DNA of 64,000 bases from JAICQM01 sp963781555 (GTDB lineage Bacteria; Chloroflexota; Limnocylindria; QHBO01): positions 186,001 to 250,000 of the forward strand of contig CAWAGB010000008.1 in the NCBI GenBank assembly GCA_963781555.1, in the 5' to 3' direction. The position numbers were made by a program, and so were the translations under genes. A model generated the notes under the pieces. The model searched no databases and was not told the origin of the DNA. It saw only the letters and a list, made by a program, of their open reading frames with translations. Below are positions 53,567-61,630 of the stretch, piece after piece. Each line of letters begins with the position of its first letter. The first letter of the stretch is position 1.

Positions 53567-54538
53567 TCAGGAGCGGCCGGCGGCGACCGCGATCGCCAGG
53601 CGCTCGAGCAGTTCTGCCTTCATCCCCTGTGCATCGATGGCCACCGCCGCGGTGACCGGTCGCCGCCCCTCCGTCCGTACCAGGGAGCCCGCCAGGCGCG
53701 GGTCCGAGCTGGTGTCGCAGGCCAGCGGCAGGTCCACCGCATCCGTCACCAGGTCAGGGCGCAGCAGGGAACCGATGAGCGCCACCGGATCATGCAGGTA
53801 GGCTCCGTCGATGCCGTCCGCCTTCTGGTGGAAGCCCACGTAGTAGCGCACCGCATCCCGCACGATGCCCGCCAGATGGGTGGCGGGCAGCGCCTCCAGG
53901 TCCGCCATGGTGAAGATGATGTCCTGCGTGGCGTCCAGGGGAAAGATGCGCCGCAGCACGTCGCGGGAGAGGCACGCCTCCACCGCTTCCGGATCCACGC
54001 ACGCGTTCCACTCGCCCGTCTCGGTGGTATTGCCCCGCTCCTCGAGCGTCCCGCCCATCCAGATGCAGTCCTTCAGGCCGCCCGCCAGGTCCGTGCCGTT
54101 CAGCGCCGCCGCGGCAAGGTTGGTCAGCGGGCCAAGGGCCAGGACGGTCATCTCGCCCGGGTGGCGGTTGATGTGCGCCGCCAGGTAGCGCGACGCGGGG
54201 ATGGCGGTGTACTCGGTCGTCCCCAGGCGGCGGTCCTCGCCGCGCAGCTCGACGTAGCCGGTGCCGGTGGGGCCGTGGGTGTCCTGCGCCGTGCGCAGCC
54301 GGCGCTGGAGCGGTCTCGACGCACCGATGCTGACCGGGACGTCGCCGCGGCCGGCCATGCGCAGGATCTTGCCGGTGTTGCGCGCCACGTGCTGGATCTC
54401 GACGTTGCCGGCGACGCAGGTGACCCCGCGCAGATTGAGCTCCGGGCTGGTGGCCGCGATCAGCAGGGCGATCATGTCGTCGATCCCGGTGTCGACGTCC
54501 ATGATCAACGGCAGTGCGTCGGGATTCGGCGAGCTCAT
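53567..54538 (-). CDS. Nucleoside hydrolase
   Basis: 323 residues. The family Ca-binding N-terminus is D-V-D-T-G-I-D-D-M-I-A (usual D-x-D-x-G-x-D-D), and H-D-P-V-A-L-I-G near residue 246 is the second catalytic region; E-W-N-A-C-V-D-P-E-A is the N-x-x-x-D-P-E-A motif. It cleaves the N-glycosidic bond of ribonucleosides. Neighbouring ECF genes, 26 bp downstream, suggest imported nucleosides as substrates. Base specificity is not evident. Confidence 0.9.
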   Translation of the reverse strand: MSSPNPDALPLIMDVDTGIDDMIALLIAATSPELNLRGVTCVAGNVEIQHVARNTGKILRMAGRGDVPVSIGASRPLQRRLRTAQDTHGPTGTGYVELRGEDRRLGTTEYTAIPASRYLAAHINRHPGEMTVLALGPLTNLAAAALNGTDLAGGLKDCIWMGGTLEERGNTTETGEWNACVDPEAVEACLSRDVLRRIFPLDATQDIIFTMADLEALPATHLAGIVRDAVRYYVGFHQKADGIDGAYLHDPVALIGSLLRPDLVTDAVDLPLACDTSSDPRLAGSLVRTEGRRPVTAAVAIDAQGMKAELLERLAIAVAAGRS

Positions 54539-54553
54539 CGGTCGCTCATGGTA

Positions 54554-55453
54554 CTAGGGCCATGGGCCGGCGCGACCGACCCTGCTGGCGGGCTCCCGGC
54601 CGAGCTGCGCGGAGATGAACCGCGAGGCAGCGACCACGGCCGCCAGGTCGACATCGGTCCGCACGCCCTGGCGGTCGAGCAGGTACACGAGGTCCTCGGT
54701 GGCCAGGTTGCCCGTCGCGCCCGGCGCGTACGGCGAGCCGCCCGTCCCGCCGGTTGCGGCGTCGAAGGTGCGAGCGCCGCGCTCCATGGCGGCCAAAACA
54801 TTCGCCACCGCGGTGCCGCGCGTGTCGTGGAAGTGGAACGCCAGCGCGTCCGTGGCGATCCCTGCCGTCGCCAGTGCGTCCATCACCCGCGCCACGTCGA
54901 CCGGCGCGGCCACGCCGGCAGTGTCGGAGATGGCCAGCTCGTCGACGCCCATGCTCAGCAGCGCCTCGGCGACGCGGGCAACGGCCGCGGCGGCCACCTC
55001 GCCCTCGTAGGGACAGCCGAAGGCGGTCGAGACGTAGCCGCGGATCCACCAGCCACGCCGCCGTGCCTCCTCGGCGACCGGGGCGAAGGCGGCAAGTGAC
55101 TCGGCGATGCTCATCCGAATGTTGTGCCGCGCGTAGCTCTCGGTCGCGGCTGTGAAGAGGCAGATGGCGTCGACGCCGGCGGCGATCGCGCGCGCCAGGC
55201 CGCGCTCGTTGGGGACGAGCACCGGGTACCGCACGCCGGCGCGACGCGTCAGCCGGGTGAGGAGCTCGTCGGCATCGGCGAGCTGCGGGATCGCATCCGG
55301 CCGCACGAGCGAGGTCGCCTCGATGTCGCGCAGCCCCGCCGCGCCCAGCAGCTCGATGTAGCGCAGCTTCGTCTCGAGCGGCACTGGCGTGGCCTCGGCC
55401 TGCAGGCCATCTCGCGGGCCAACCTCGTAGATGCGGACCTCGGGCTGGCTCAT
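54554..55453 (-). CDS. Hydroxymethylglutaryl-CoA lyase-like protein with Ser at the catalytic Cys position
   Basis: 299 residues. TIM-barrel features are present: V-G-P-R-D-G-L-Q-A-E, I-E-A-T-S-L-V, S-T-A-F-G-C-P-Y-E-G, H-F-H-D-T-R-G-T and A-T-G-G-T-G-G-S-P-Y-A-P-G-A-T-G-N. In HMG-CoA lyase the last motif is usually G-L-G-G-C-P-Y-A, with the Cys essential; here it is Ser. Context (MCC subunits and enoyl-CoA hydratase downstream in the leucine pathway) strongly suggests the same pathway step, splitting HMG-CoA to acetoacetate and acetyl-CoA, but the altered residue leaves activity uncertain. It is 12 bp downstream of the biotin carboxylase gene. Confidence 0.82.
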   Translation of the reverse strand: MSQPEVRIYEVGPRDGLQAEATPVPLETKLRYIELLGAAGLRDIEATSLVRPDAIPQLADADELLTRLTRRAGVRYPVLVPNERGLARAIAAGVDAICLFTAATESYARHNIRMSIAESLAAFAPVAEEARRRGWWIRGYVSTAFGCPYEGEVAAAAVARVAEALLSMGVDELAISDTAGVAAPVDVARVMDALATAGIATDALAFHFHDTRGTAVANVLAAMERGARTFDAATGGTGGSPYAPGATGNLATEDLVYLLDRQGVRTDVDLAAVVAASRFISAQLGREPASRVGRAGPWP

Positions 55454-55465
55454 GTGCTGTCCATG

Positions 55466-57445
55466 CTAGGCCGATACCTCCGCCAACAGGTCACCGCGCT
55501 GCACCTGCTGGCCCTCGGCCACGCCCAGGCGGCTCAGCGTGCCGGAGATCGGCGTCACCACGGCATGCTCCATCTTCATCGCCTCGATCACCACCACCGG
55601 TGCGCCAGCCTCGACCGATGCGCCCTCCGCCGCGCGGAGGGCGATGACCCGGCCGGGCATCGGGGCAGTCAGCGTGGCGTGGTCGGCACTCGATGCCGCC
55701 GCGTGGCGCACCGCCTCCTCGACCGTCGGCGCCGGAGCCACCGTGAAGGCCACCGAGCGGCCTTCGACGTCGACGAAGGCGGTGCCGCCATCACGCACCG
55801 CGGGCGCGGTCTCGGCGATGGTCACGCGGCGCTCCTCTTCGCCGCTGCGCAGCCGGATGGCCGGGGCGTCGTTGAGGCGCCAGCCGCCGGACCACGGATC
55901 GACATCCTTCGGCGCGAGGACGGCCGCGGCGGCTTCCCAGTGGGCATCGGTCAGCGATGGCTGGTCGGGGACGCCCATCGTTCCAAGCGTGTCGGTGCGG
56001 ATCTCCCCGGCGCGCATCGTGTCGCTGTCGAGCAGCCAGCGCAGGTAGCGCAGGTTGGTGGTCACGCCAAGGAGGAGGGTCTGGTCAAGCGCCTCCCGCA
56101 TGCGGGCGATGGCCCGGGCACGGGTGGGGGCGTGGACGATGAGCTTGGCGAGCATGGGGTCGTAGCGATCGCTCACCGTGTCGCCGGACCGCAGCCCGGT
56201 ATCGACCCGCACCCCTTCCGGCCAGCGCAGCTCCACGATGCGACCGGCGGCCGGCAGGAAGCCGGCCTCCGGATCCTCGGCATAGAGGCGGGTCTCGATG
56301 GCGTGGCCGCGCAGGCGTGGCGGGACCGCCGCGATCCGCTCCCCGCCGGCGATGCGCAGCTGCTCCGCCACCAGGTCGCGGCCGGTCACCGCCTCGGTCA
56401 CCGGGTGCTCGACCTGCAGGCGGGTGTTCATCTCCAGGAAGTAGAAGCTGCCGTCATCGGCGAGCAGGAATTCCACGGTCCCGGCGTTGACGTAGCCGAC
56501 GGATGCCGCCGCCGCGACCGCCGCCGCGCCCATCCGCTCGCGCAGCTCGATGCTCACCGCCGGGCCCGGCGCCTCCTCGAGCACCTTCTGGTTGCGTCGC
56601 TGGGCGGAGCAGTCACGCTCACCGAGGTGTATCCCGGTGCCGTGGGCGTCGAACAGCACCTGGATCTCGACGTGCCGCGCGTGCTCGACGTAGCGCTCCA
56701 GGATCAGCCGATCGTCGCCGAAGGACCGATGCGCCTCGCGGCGCGCCCCGACGAGTGCGTCCGGCAGCTCTGCCGCGGCACGGACGACGCGCATCCCCTT
56801 GCCGCCGCCGCCGGCGCTGGGCTTGACCAGCAGCGGGAAGCCGATCCTGCCGGCCGCCGCGGTGAGGGTCGCGTCGTCCTGCGCGTCCCCGTCGTAGCCG
56901 GGGGCGACCGGCACGCCTTGGCTCGCGACCCGCCGGCGCGCGGCGGCTTTGCCGCCCATCGCGGCGATCGCCTCCGGGGTCGGTCCGACCCACGCGATGC
57001 CGGCATCGGTGACGGCGCGGGCAAACGCCGGGTTCTCGGCGAGGAAGCCGTAGCCGGGATGCACGGCAGCGGCACCGGCATGCCGCGCCACGGCGATGAT
57101 CGCCTCCCCATCCAGGTACGAGGGGACGGCGTGCGTCTCGTCCATCCCGTCAGGCGGCCGGTCCTCCGCCGCGTGGATGCCGATCGTCCGAATCCCCAGC
57201 CGCCGCGCGGTTCGCGCGACGCGGACCGCGATCTCGCCTCGATTGGCGATGAGGAGCGACGTGATGGGAACCGCCCCGGCAGCCGCCCCGGCATGCACGG
57301 CGGAAAGCGACGATCGCGACACGCGGACCCGCGTCCCGACCCGTTCCGCCTGCAGTCGCCCGTCGGCGATCCAACGCTGGACGGTCCGCACGGTGACGCC
57401 GAGCTCGTCGGCCACCTCGCGCGGGGTCAGGGACGCGTCAGACAT
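55466..57445 (-). CDS. Biotin carboxylase/BCCP (MCC or ACC alpha subunit) with N-terminal HTH domain
   Basis: 659 residues. Residues 1-50 are an excisionase/MerR-type HTH: L-T-P-R-E-V-A-D-E-L-G-V-T-V-R-T-V-Q-R-W followed by G-T-R-V-R-V-S. From about 62, biotin carboxylase: L-L-I-A-N-R-G-E-I-A-V-R-V, H-P-G-Y-G-F-L-A-E-N, G-G-G-G-K-G-M (near 220), F-L-E-M-N-T-R-L-Q-V-E-H. The C-terminus carries the biotinyl domain with A-M-K-M. The fusion is in one uninterrupted frame. A GTG at 57295 could start the enzyme without the HTH, but the HTH reads cleanly. Together with the beta subunit at 59998 it most likely forms methylcrotonoyl-CoA carboxylase. Confidence 0.87.
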   Translation of the reverse strand: MSDASLTPREVADELGVTVRTVQRWIADGRLQAERVGTRVRVSRSSLSAVHAGAAAGAVPITSLLIANRGEIAVRVARTARRLGIRTIGIHAAEDRPPDGMDETHAVPSYLDGEAIIAVARHAGAAAVHPGYGFLAENPAFARAVTDAGIAWVGPTPEAIAAMGGKAAARRRVASQGVPVAPGYDGDAQDDATLTAAAGRIGFPLLVKPSAGGGGKGMRVVRAAAELPDALVGARREAHRSFGDDRLILERYVEHARHVEIQVLFDAHGTGIHLGERDCSAQRRNQKVLEEAPGPAVSIELRERMGAAAVAAAASVGYVNAGTVEFLLADDGSFYFLEMNTRLQVEHPVTEAVTGRDLVAEQLRIAGGERIAAVPPRLRGHAIETRLYAEDPEAGFLPAAGRIVELRWPEGVRVDTGLRSGDTVSDRYDPMLAKLIVHAPTRARAIARMREALDQTLLLGVTTNLRYLRWLLDSDTMRAGEIRTDTLGTMGVPDQPSLTDAHWEAAAAVLAPKDVDPWSGGWRLNDAPAIRLRSGEEERRVTIAETAPAVRDGGTAFVDVEGRSVAFTVAPAPTVEEAVRHAAASSADHATLTAPMPGRVIALRAAEGASVEAGAPVVVIEAMKMEHAVVTPISGTLSRLGVAEGQQVQRGDLLAEVSA

Positions 57446-57463
57446 GTCGCGATTGTCGCAGGG

Positions 57464-58252
57464 TCAGCTGCTCCAGGTCGGCGGGCGTTTCTCGATGAAC
57501 GCACTCAGACCCTCCTGGCCCTCCGCGCTCGTCCGCTGTTCGGCGATCGCCCGAACCGTGAGGGCGCGAGTCTCGCCTGCCATGAGACCTGCCTGCTCCC
57601 GAATCAGGGCCTTGGCGGTCCGAACGGCGGTCGGACCGGCGGATCGCAGCCCGTTGAGCACGGCCTCCAGGCGGGCATCGAGGGCCGTCTCGTCACGCAG
57701 CACCTCGTGCACCAGGCCGATGCGCCGCGCGCGCCTGGCGTCGAAGCGCTCCCCGGTCGGGAAGAGCGCCCGCGCCGCCGACGCCCCGATCTTGGCCAGC
57801 ACGAACGGCGAGATGACCGCCGGGACGATCCCGAGCCTCGTCTCGGTGAAGCCGAACGCCGCGTCCTCGGTGGCGAGCACCACGTCGGCGACCGCGCACA
57901 GCCCCATCCCGCCACCCAGGGCGGCGCCCTGCACGCGGGCGATCACCGGGACCGGACAGGTATCGATGGTCGCGAACATCTCCGCCATGGCGGTCGCGTC
58001 GCGCTCGTTGTCCTCCACCGACAGACCGATGCTGCCGCGCATCCACTCCACGTCGGCACCGGCGCAGAACGTCTTACCCTCACCTGCCAGGACCACCGCG
58101 CGCAGGGCGTCCGGCGGCTCGGTGGCGAGGATCTCGAAGGCGGCGCGCAGCTCCCCGATGAGGGCGGCGTTGAACGCGTTTCGGATCTCCGGGCGTGCCA
58201 GCGTGACGCGGGCCACGACCCCGTCGCGCTCGACCCGCAGCAGCTCGCTCAT
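57464..58252 (-). CDS. Enoyl-CoA hydratase/isomerase family (probable methylglutaconyl-CoA hydratase)
   Basis: 262 residues from ATG 58252 (ATGA overlap with the SseB-like gene). Crotonase motifs: A-R-P-E-I-R-N-A-F-N, K-T-F-C-A-G-A-D-V-E-W-M, V-Q-G-A-A-L-G-G-G-M-G-L, A-V-A-D-V-V-L-A-T-E-D-A-A-F-G-F-T-E-T-R-L-G-I-V-P; both usual catalytic Glu positions (T-E-D and T-E-T-R-L-G) are visible. Its place between carboxylase subunit and lyase genes suggests the hydration of 3-methylglutaconyl-CoA in leucine catabolism. Confidence 0.87.
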   Translation of the reverse strand: MSELLRVERDGVVARVTLARPEIRNAFNAALIGELRAAFEILATEPPDALRAVVLAGEGKTFCAGADVEWMRGSIGLSVEDNERDATAMAEMFATIDTCPVPVIARVQGAALGGGMGLCAVADVVLATEDAAFGFTETRLGIVPAVISPFVLAKIGASAARALFPTGERFDARRARRIGLVHEVLRDETALDARLEAVLNGLRSAGPTAVRTAKALIREQAGLMAGETRALTVRAIAEQRTSAEGQEGLSAFIEKRPPTWSS

Positions 58253-59076
58253 CGTTGACGGCGCTCGGAGCGCGCGGGGCCTCGAAAGAACGGCTCGCTC
58301 ACCGCGCGCACCGAAGCCAGCAGCGGCTCCTCGAGCCATACCACGTCGCTGCCGTCGGGAACGTCGACGGTCACTGCGGCACCCGCATCACCCACGAGGC
58401 CGAGGAGGAGGCGCGACCGTCCATCGGTCTCCGACTCCACGAGGTACGCCTCGCTCACCCGCGAGCCGTCCAGCGCCGCGGCGAGGCGGCGCTCCAGCGG
58501 AAGTGCTTCGGGTCCGGCGACGCGCAGCCGTACCGACGACCGGGCACCGTCGGCAAAGATCGGCTCGTCCGTCCCCGGCAGGCGGCCATCGGCGAGCGCG
58601 GCCAGCTCCGAGATCTCGAAGCGGTACGGAATCGGTCCGGAGGGGTCCATCACCGCAGGCATGCCGGCCGCGGCCAGGTTGGCCACCGCGACCCGCGCCG
58701 GGAGCGGCAGCGAGGCGGTGCCGCGCGGTGCCCAGGCAGCCATCGCGCCGTTCGAGGCAAAGCACACGCTTACCGCGTCGCCGTTGCCGTCGCGCGCGAG
58801 CATCACGCTGATCTCGACCTCGTCGCTGTCGTTGACGGCGGTGGCGAGCGCCGCCTTGGCTTCCTCCCCGTGATCGGGCGGGACCGGCAGCAGCAATGTC
58901 CCGGTCATGAGGGTCCGGTAGAACGCGTGGAGCGCGCCGCCCTCCCCACCCTGCTCCTCCGCCTCGCGCGCCGCTCGCATCGCCTCGAACAGGTTGGCGG
59001 CACTCACCTCGAGCGAGCCGCTCGGGGTCGAGCGGTCGTGGGAGCCCGGTGCGGGGCGCGGCTGGTCGGTCGTCAT
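58249..59076 (-). CDS. SseB-like protein
   Basis: 275 residues. The N-terminal half has F-Y-R-T-L-M-T-G-T-L-L-L-P-V and V-C-F-A-S-N-G-A-M-A-A-W-A-P, similar to the SseB N-terminal domain, followed by A-G-M-P-A-V-M-D-P-S-G-P-I-P-Y. A second, SseB_C-like half ends with a basic tail. SseB proteins are linked to serine sensitivity without a known enzymatic role. It is translationally coupled to the enoyl-CoA hydratase although it is unlikely to be a catabolic enzyme. Confidence 0.68.
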   Translation of the reverse strand: MTTDQPRPAPGSHDRSTPSGSLEVSAANLFEAMRAAREAEEQGGEGGALHAFYRTLMTGTLLLPVPPDHGEEAKAALATAVNDSDEVEISVMLARDGNGDAVSVCFASNGAMAAWAPRGTASLPLPARVAVANLAAAGMPAVMDPSGPIPYRFEISELAALADGRLPGTDEPIFADGARSSVRLRVAGPEALPLERRLAAALDGSRVSEAYLVESETDGRSRLLLGLVGDAGAAVTVDVPDGSDVVWLEEPLLASVRAVSEPFFRGPARSERRQR

Positions 59077-59123
59077 GAGTCTGGGCAGCAGCCTAGCCGA
59101 ATCGCGGTGCTACGATCATCCGC

Positions 59124-59909
59124 ATGATCCGCGGCATCGATCACCTCGTCATCGCGGTGCCCGACCCGGACGCCGCGGCGATCGAGCTGGAATCCAGCCT
59201 GGGCGTCGCCTGCACCGCGGGTGGGCGTCACACCGCCGCGGGCACGTTCAACCGCATCGCGTGGCTTGCCGACGGCGCATACATCGAGCTGATCGCCGTG
59301 GAGGACCGGGTGCGGGCGCAGCGGCATCCCATCGGTGCTGCGGCGGTGCGAACCCTCGACGAGCAGGGTTTCGGGCTTGCGGCGTACGCGTTGCTCGTCG
59401 ATAACCTGGCGGGGGTCGTGGCCGGCCTGCGCGCCAACGGCAGCACCATCGGCGAGCCGACCGCAGGCTCACGCACCAATCCCGACGGCGAGCGGGTGGA
59501 GTGGGCAATCGCGGTTCCGCCGCGCCTCGGCGGTGACGGCCTCCCATTCCTGATTCAGCATGAGCCGACCGGACGCGAATGGGACGCAGCCGGATTGGCG
59601 GCGCGTGGCGCGCAGCGGCACCCGCTCGGGTCCCCGGTGCGCCTCGCGCGCCTCGATGTCGCGACGGCCGAGCCGGTCTCGCGTGCGGCGGATCACGCTG
59701 CGCAGCTCGGGGTGGAATTCTGGGCGGTGGCGGATCTCGCGGTGGTCGAGATCGGGCCGCATGTCGTTCGCCTCGTCCCGCGGCGCGAGATGAGCCACCC
59801 GGCGGTCGTGACCCTCGACGCCGATATCGAGGCGGCGGTCATCGCCGACCTGTTTGGGATGCGCTTCGATATCGCCCGCGTGGCGCAGACCGTCCCCGTC
59901 GGCGGGTAG
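59124..59909 (+). CDS. VOC-superfamily (glyoxalase-like) protein
   Basis: 261 residues. Starts I-R-G-I-D-H-L-V-I-A-V-P-D-P-D-A-A-A, the first betaalphabetabetabeta unit of the vicinal-oxygen-chelate fold with the metal-binding His; Y-I-E-L-I-A-V-E-D provides the Glu. A second unit follows in the C-terminal half, resembling Glyoxalase_3-type proteins. Substrate unknown; the location beside amino acid degradation genes may be meaningful. Followed after 17 bp by the class C palindrome. Confidence 0.75.
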   Translation: MIRGIDHLVIAVPDPDAAAIELESSLGVACTAGGRHTAAGTFNRIAWLADGAYIELIAVEDRVRAQRHPIGAAAVRTLDEQGFGLAAYALLVDNLAGVVAGLRANGSTIGEPTAGSRTNPDGERVEWAIAVPPRLGGDGLPFLIQHEPTGREWDAAGLAARGAQRHPLGSPVRLARLDVATAEPVSRAADHAAQLGVEFWAVADLAVVEIGPHVVRLVPRREMSHPAVVTLDADIEAAVIADLFGMRFDIARVAQTVPVGG

Positions 59910-59925
59910 TCGGGCGCGGTTGGGC

Positions 59926-59978
59926 GCGTATATACCGTATATACGCCGAGGCATATACGCCGCGGCATATACGCCGCG
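59926..59978. repeat. Class C palindrome followed by 14-bp tandem repeats
   Basis: 59926-59946 is a perfect 21-bp palindrome (GCGTATATAC, central C, reverse complement), differing from 32216-32236 only in the central base. Its right arm is the first of three 14-bp tandem units at 59937, 59951 and 59965, of the form G-(T/C)-ATATACGCCG-(A/C)-G. The array lies between convergent genes, 17 bp after a stop codon. Evenly spaced half-sites would suit cooperative protein binding along one face of the helix only partly, since 14 bp is not a whole number of turns. Confidence 0.75.
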
Positions 59979-59997
59979 GCCACCGGTCGGGGGCCAC

Positions 59998-61596
59998 CTA
60001 CATCCGGAAGACGCCGAAGCGGGTCTCCTGGATCTCCGCGTTGAGCGCCGCGCTGATCCCCATCGCAAGCACGCGTCGCGTGTCGAGCGGATCGATCACC
60101 CCGTCGTCCCAGAGCCGCGCGGTCGAGTAGTACGGCGACCCCTGGCGGTCGTACTCGGCGAGGATCGGCGCCTCGAAGGCGTCGCGGGCAGCATCAGTCT
60201 CGAAGCCGCCGCGAACGGTTGACAGGACGCGCGCCGCCTGGACGCCGCCCATCACCGAGATGCGGGCGTTCGGCCACATCCACAGCTGACGCGGTGAGTA
60301 GGCGCGCCCCGCCATCCCGTAGTTGCCCGCCCCAAAGGAACCACCGATGACGACCGTGAACTTTGGCACGCTGGTGGTGGCCACCGCGGTCACCAGCTTG
60401 GCCCCGTCCTTGGCGATGCCGCCGGCCTCGTACTCGCGGCCGACCATGAAGCCGGTGATGTTCTGCAGGAAGACCAGCGGGATGCGGCGCTGGCTGCACA
60501 GCTCCACGAAGTGGGCGCCCTTGAGCGCGGACGCGCTGAACAGGATCCCGTTGTTGGCCACGATGCCGACCGGGTAGCCGTGCAGACGGGCGAAGCCGCA
60601 CACCAGCGTCTCCCCGTAGCGGGCCTTGAACTCGTGGAGCTCCGAGCCGTCGACGAGCCGCGCGATCACCTCGCGCACGTCGTAGGACTGGCGCGCATCG
60701 GCGGGGATGGCGCCGTACAGGGTCGACGGATCGACCGACGGCTCGCGGGGCGGTTCCACCTCCCAGGGCGGCGCCGGACGATGCCAGGCGAGATTGCGGA
60801 CGATCGAGCGACCGATGGCCAGGGCATGCTCGTCGTCGAGCGCGTAATGATCGGCGACGCCCGAGAGGGTGGTGTGGACCTCCGCCCCGCCGAGGTCCTC
60901 GGCGCTGACCTCTTCGCCAGTGGCCGCCTTCACGAGCGGCGGCCCGCCGAGGAAGATGGTGCCGGTGCCGCGCACGATGACCGTCTCGTCCGACATCGCG
61001 GGCACGTAGGCTCCGCCCGCCGTGCAGCTGCCCATCACGAGCGCGATCTGGGGGATGCCGCGCGCGGACAGCTGCGCCTGGTTGAAGAAGATCCGCCCGA
61101 AGTGGTCACGGTCCGGGAAGACTTCGTCCTGCATGGGCAGGAAGGCACCGCCGGAGTCGACGAGGTAGATGCACGGCAGGCGGTTCTCGAGCGCGATCTC
61201 CTGCGCGCGAAGGTGCTTTTTGACGGTCATCGGGTAGTACGTGCCGCCCTTGACCGTCGCGTCGTTGGCCACGATGGCGCACTCGACCCCCTCCACCCGA
61301 CCGATCCCGGTGACCATCCCCGCGCCCGGAGCGTCGCCGTCGTACAGCCCATCGGCCGCCAGGGCGGAGAGCTCCAGGAACGCGCTGCCCGGGTCGATGA
61401 GCCGCTCGACACGCTCCCGCACGGGAAGCTTGCCGCGCTGGCGATGACGCGCGATCGAGCGCTCGTCACCGCCAGCGCCGCCCGCCGCCAGGGTCGCGGT
61501 GCGAGATCGCAGCTGGTCGACGAGGCCGGCCATGGCATCCGCGTTGGCGCGGAACGCCTCGGCGGCCGGGTCGAGTGAAGAGCGCAGGACGGTCAT
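59998..61596 (-). CDS. Acyl-CoA carboxyltransferase beta subunit (probable methylcrotonoyl-CoA carboxylase)
   Basis: 532 residues. Carboxyltransferase motifs: R-H-R-Q-R-G-K-L-P-V-R-E-R, G-G-T-Y-Y-P-M-T-V-K-K-H-L-R-A-Q-E-I-A, Y-L-V-D-S-G-G-A-F-L-P, M-G-S-C-T-A-G-G-A-Y-V-P-A-M-S-D, and F-G-A-G-N-Y-G-M-A-G-R-A-Y. The first and fourth, including the G-G-A-F-L-P form, are typical of MCC beta rather than propionyl-CoA carboxylase. It pairs with the biotinylated alpha subunit at 55466. ATG 61596. Confidence 0.9.
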   Translation of the reverse strand: MTVLRSSLDPAAEAFRANADAMAGLVDQLRSRTATLAAGGAGGDERSIARHRQRGKLPVRERVERLIDPGSAFLELSALAADGLYDGDAPGAGMVTGIGRVEGVECAIVANDATVKGGTYYPMTVKKHLRAQEIALENRLPCIYLVDSGGAFLPMQDEVFPDRDHFGRIFFNQAQLSARGIPQIALVMGSCTAGGAYVPAMSDETVIVRGTGTIFLGGPPLVKAATGEEVSAEDLGGAEVHTTLSGVADHYALDDEHALAIGRSIVRNLAWHRPAPPWEVEPPREPSVDPSTLYGAIPADARQSYDVREVIARLVDGSELHEFKARYGETLVCGFARLHGYPVGIVANNGILFSASALKGAHFVELCSQRRIPLVFLQNITGFMVGREYEAGGIAKDGAKLVTAVATTSVPKFTVVIGGSFGAGNYGMAGRAYSPRQLWMWPNARISVMGGVQAARVLSTVRGGFETDAARDAFEAPILAEYDRQGSPYYSTARLWDDGVIDPLDTRRVLAMGISAALNAEIQETRFGVFRM

Positions 61597-61630
61597 GGGC
61601 GGTGATTATCGCCGCTGCTACCCTCGGGGC

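Noticed and set aside
55124..58258. A 1044-codon open frame on the plus strand
   Set aside because: It is antisense to the HMG-CoA lyase, carboxylase and hydratase genes, which carry full sets of family motifs; its translation is Arg/Gly/His-rich low complexity, as usual for antisense frames in GC-rich DNA.
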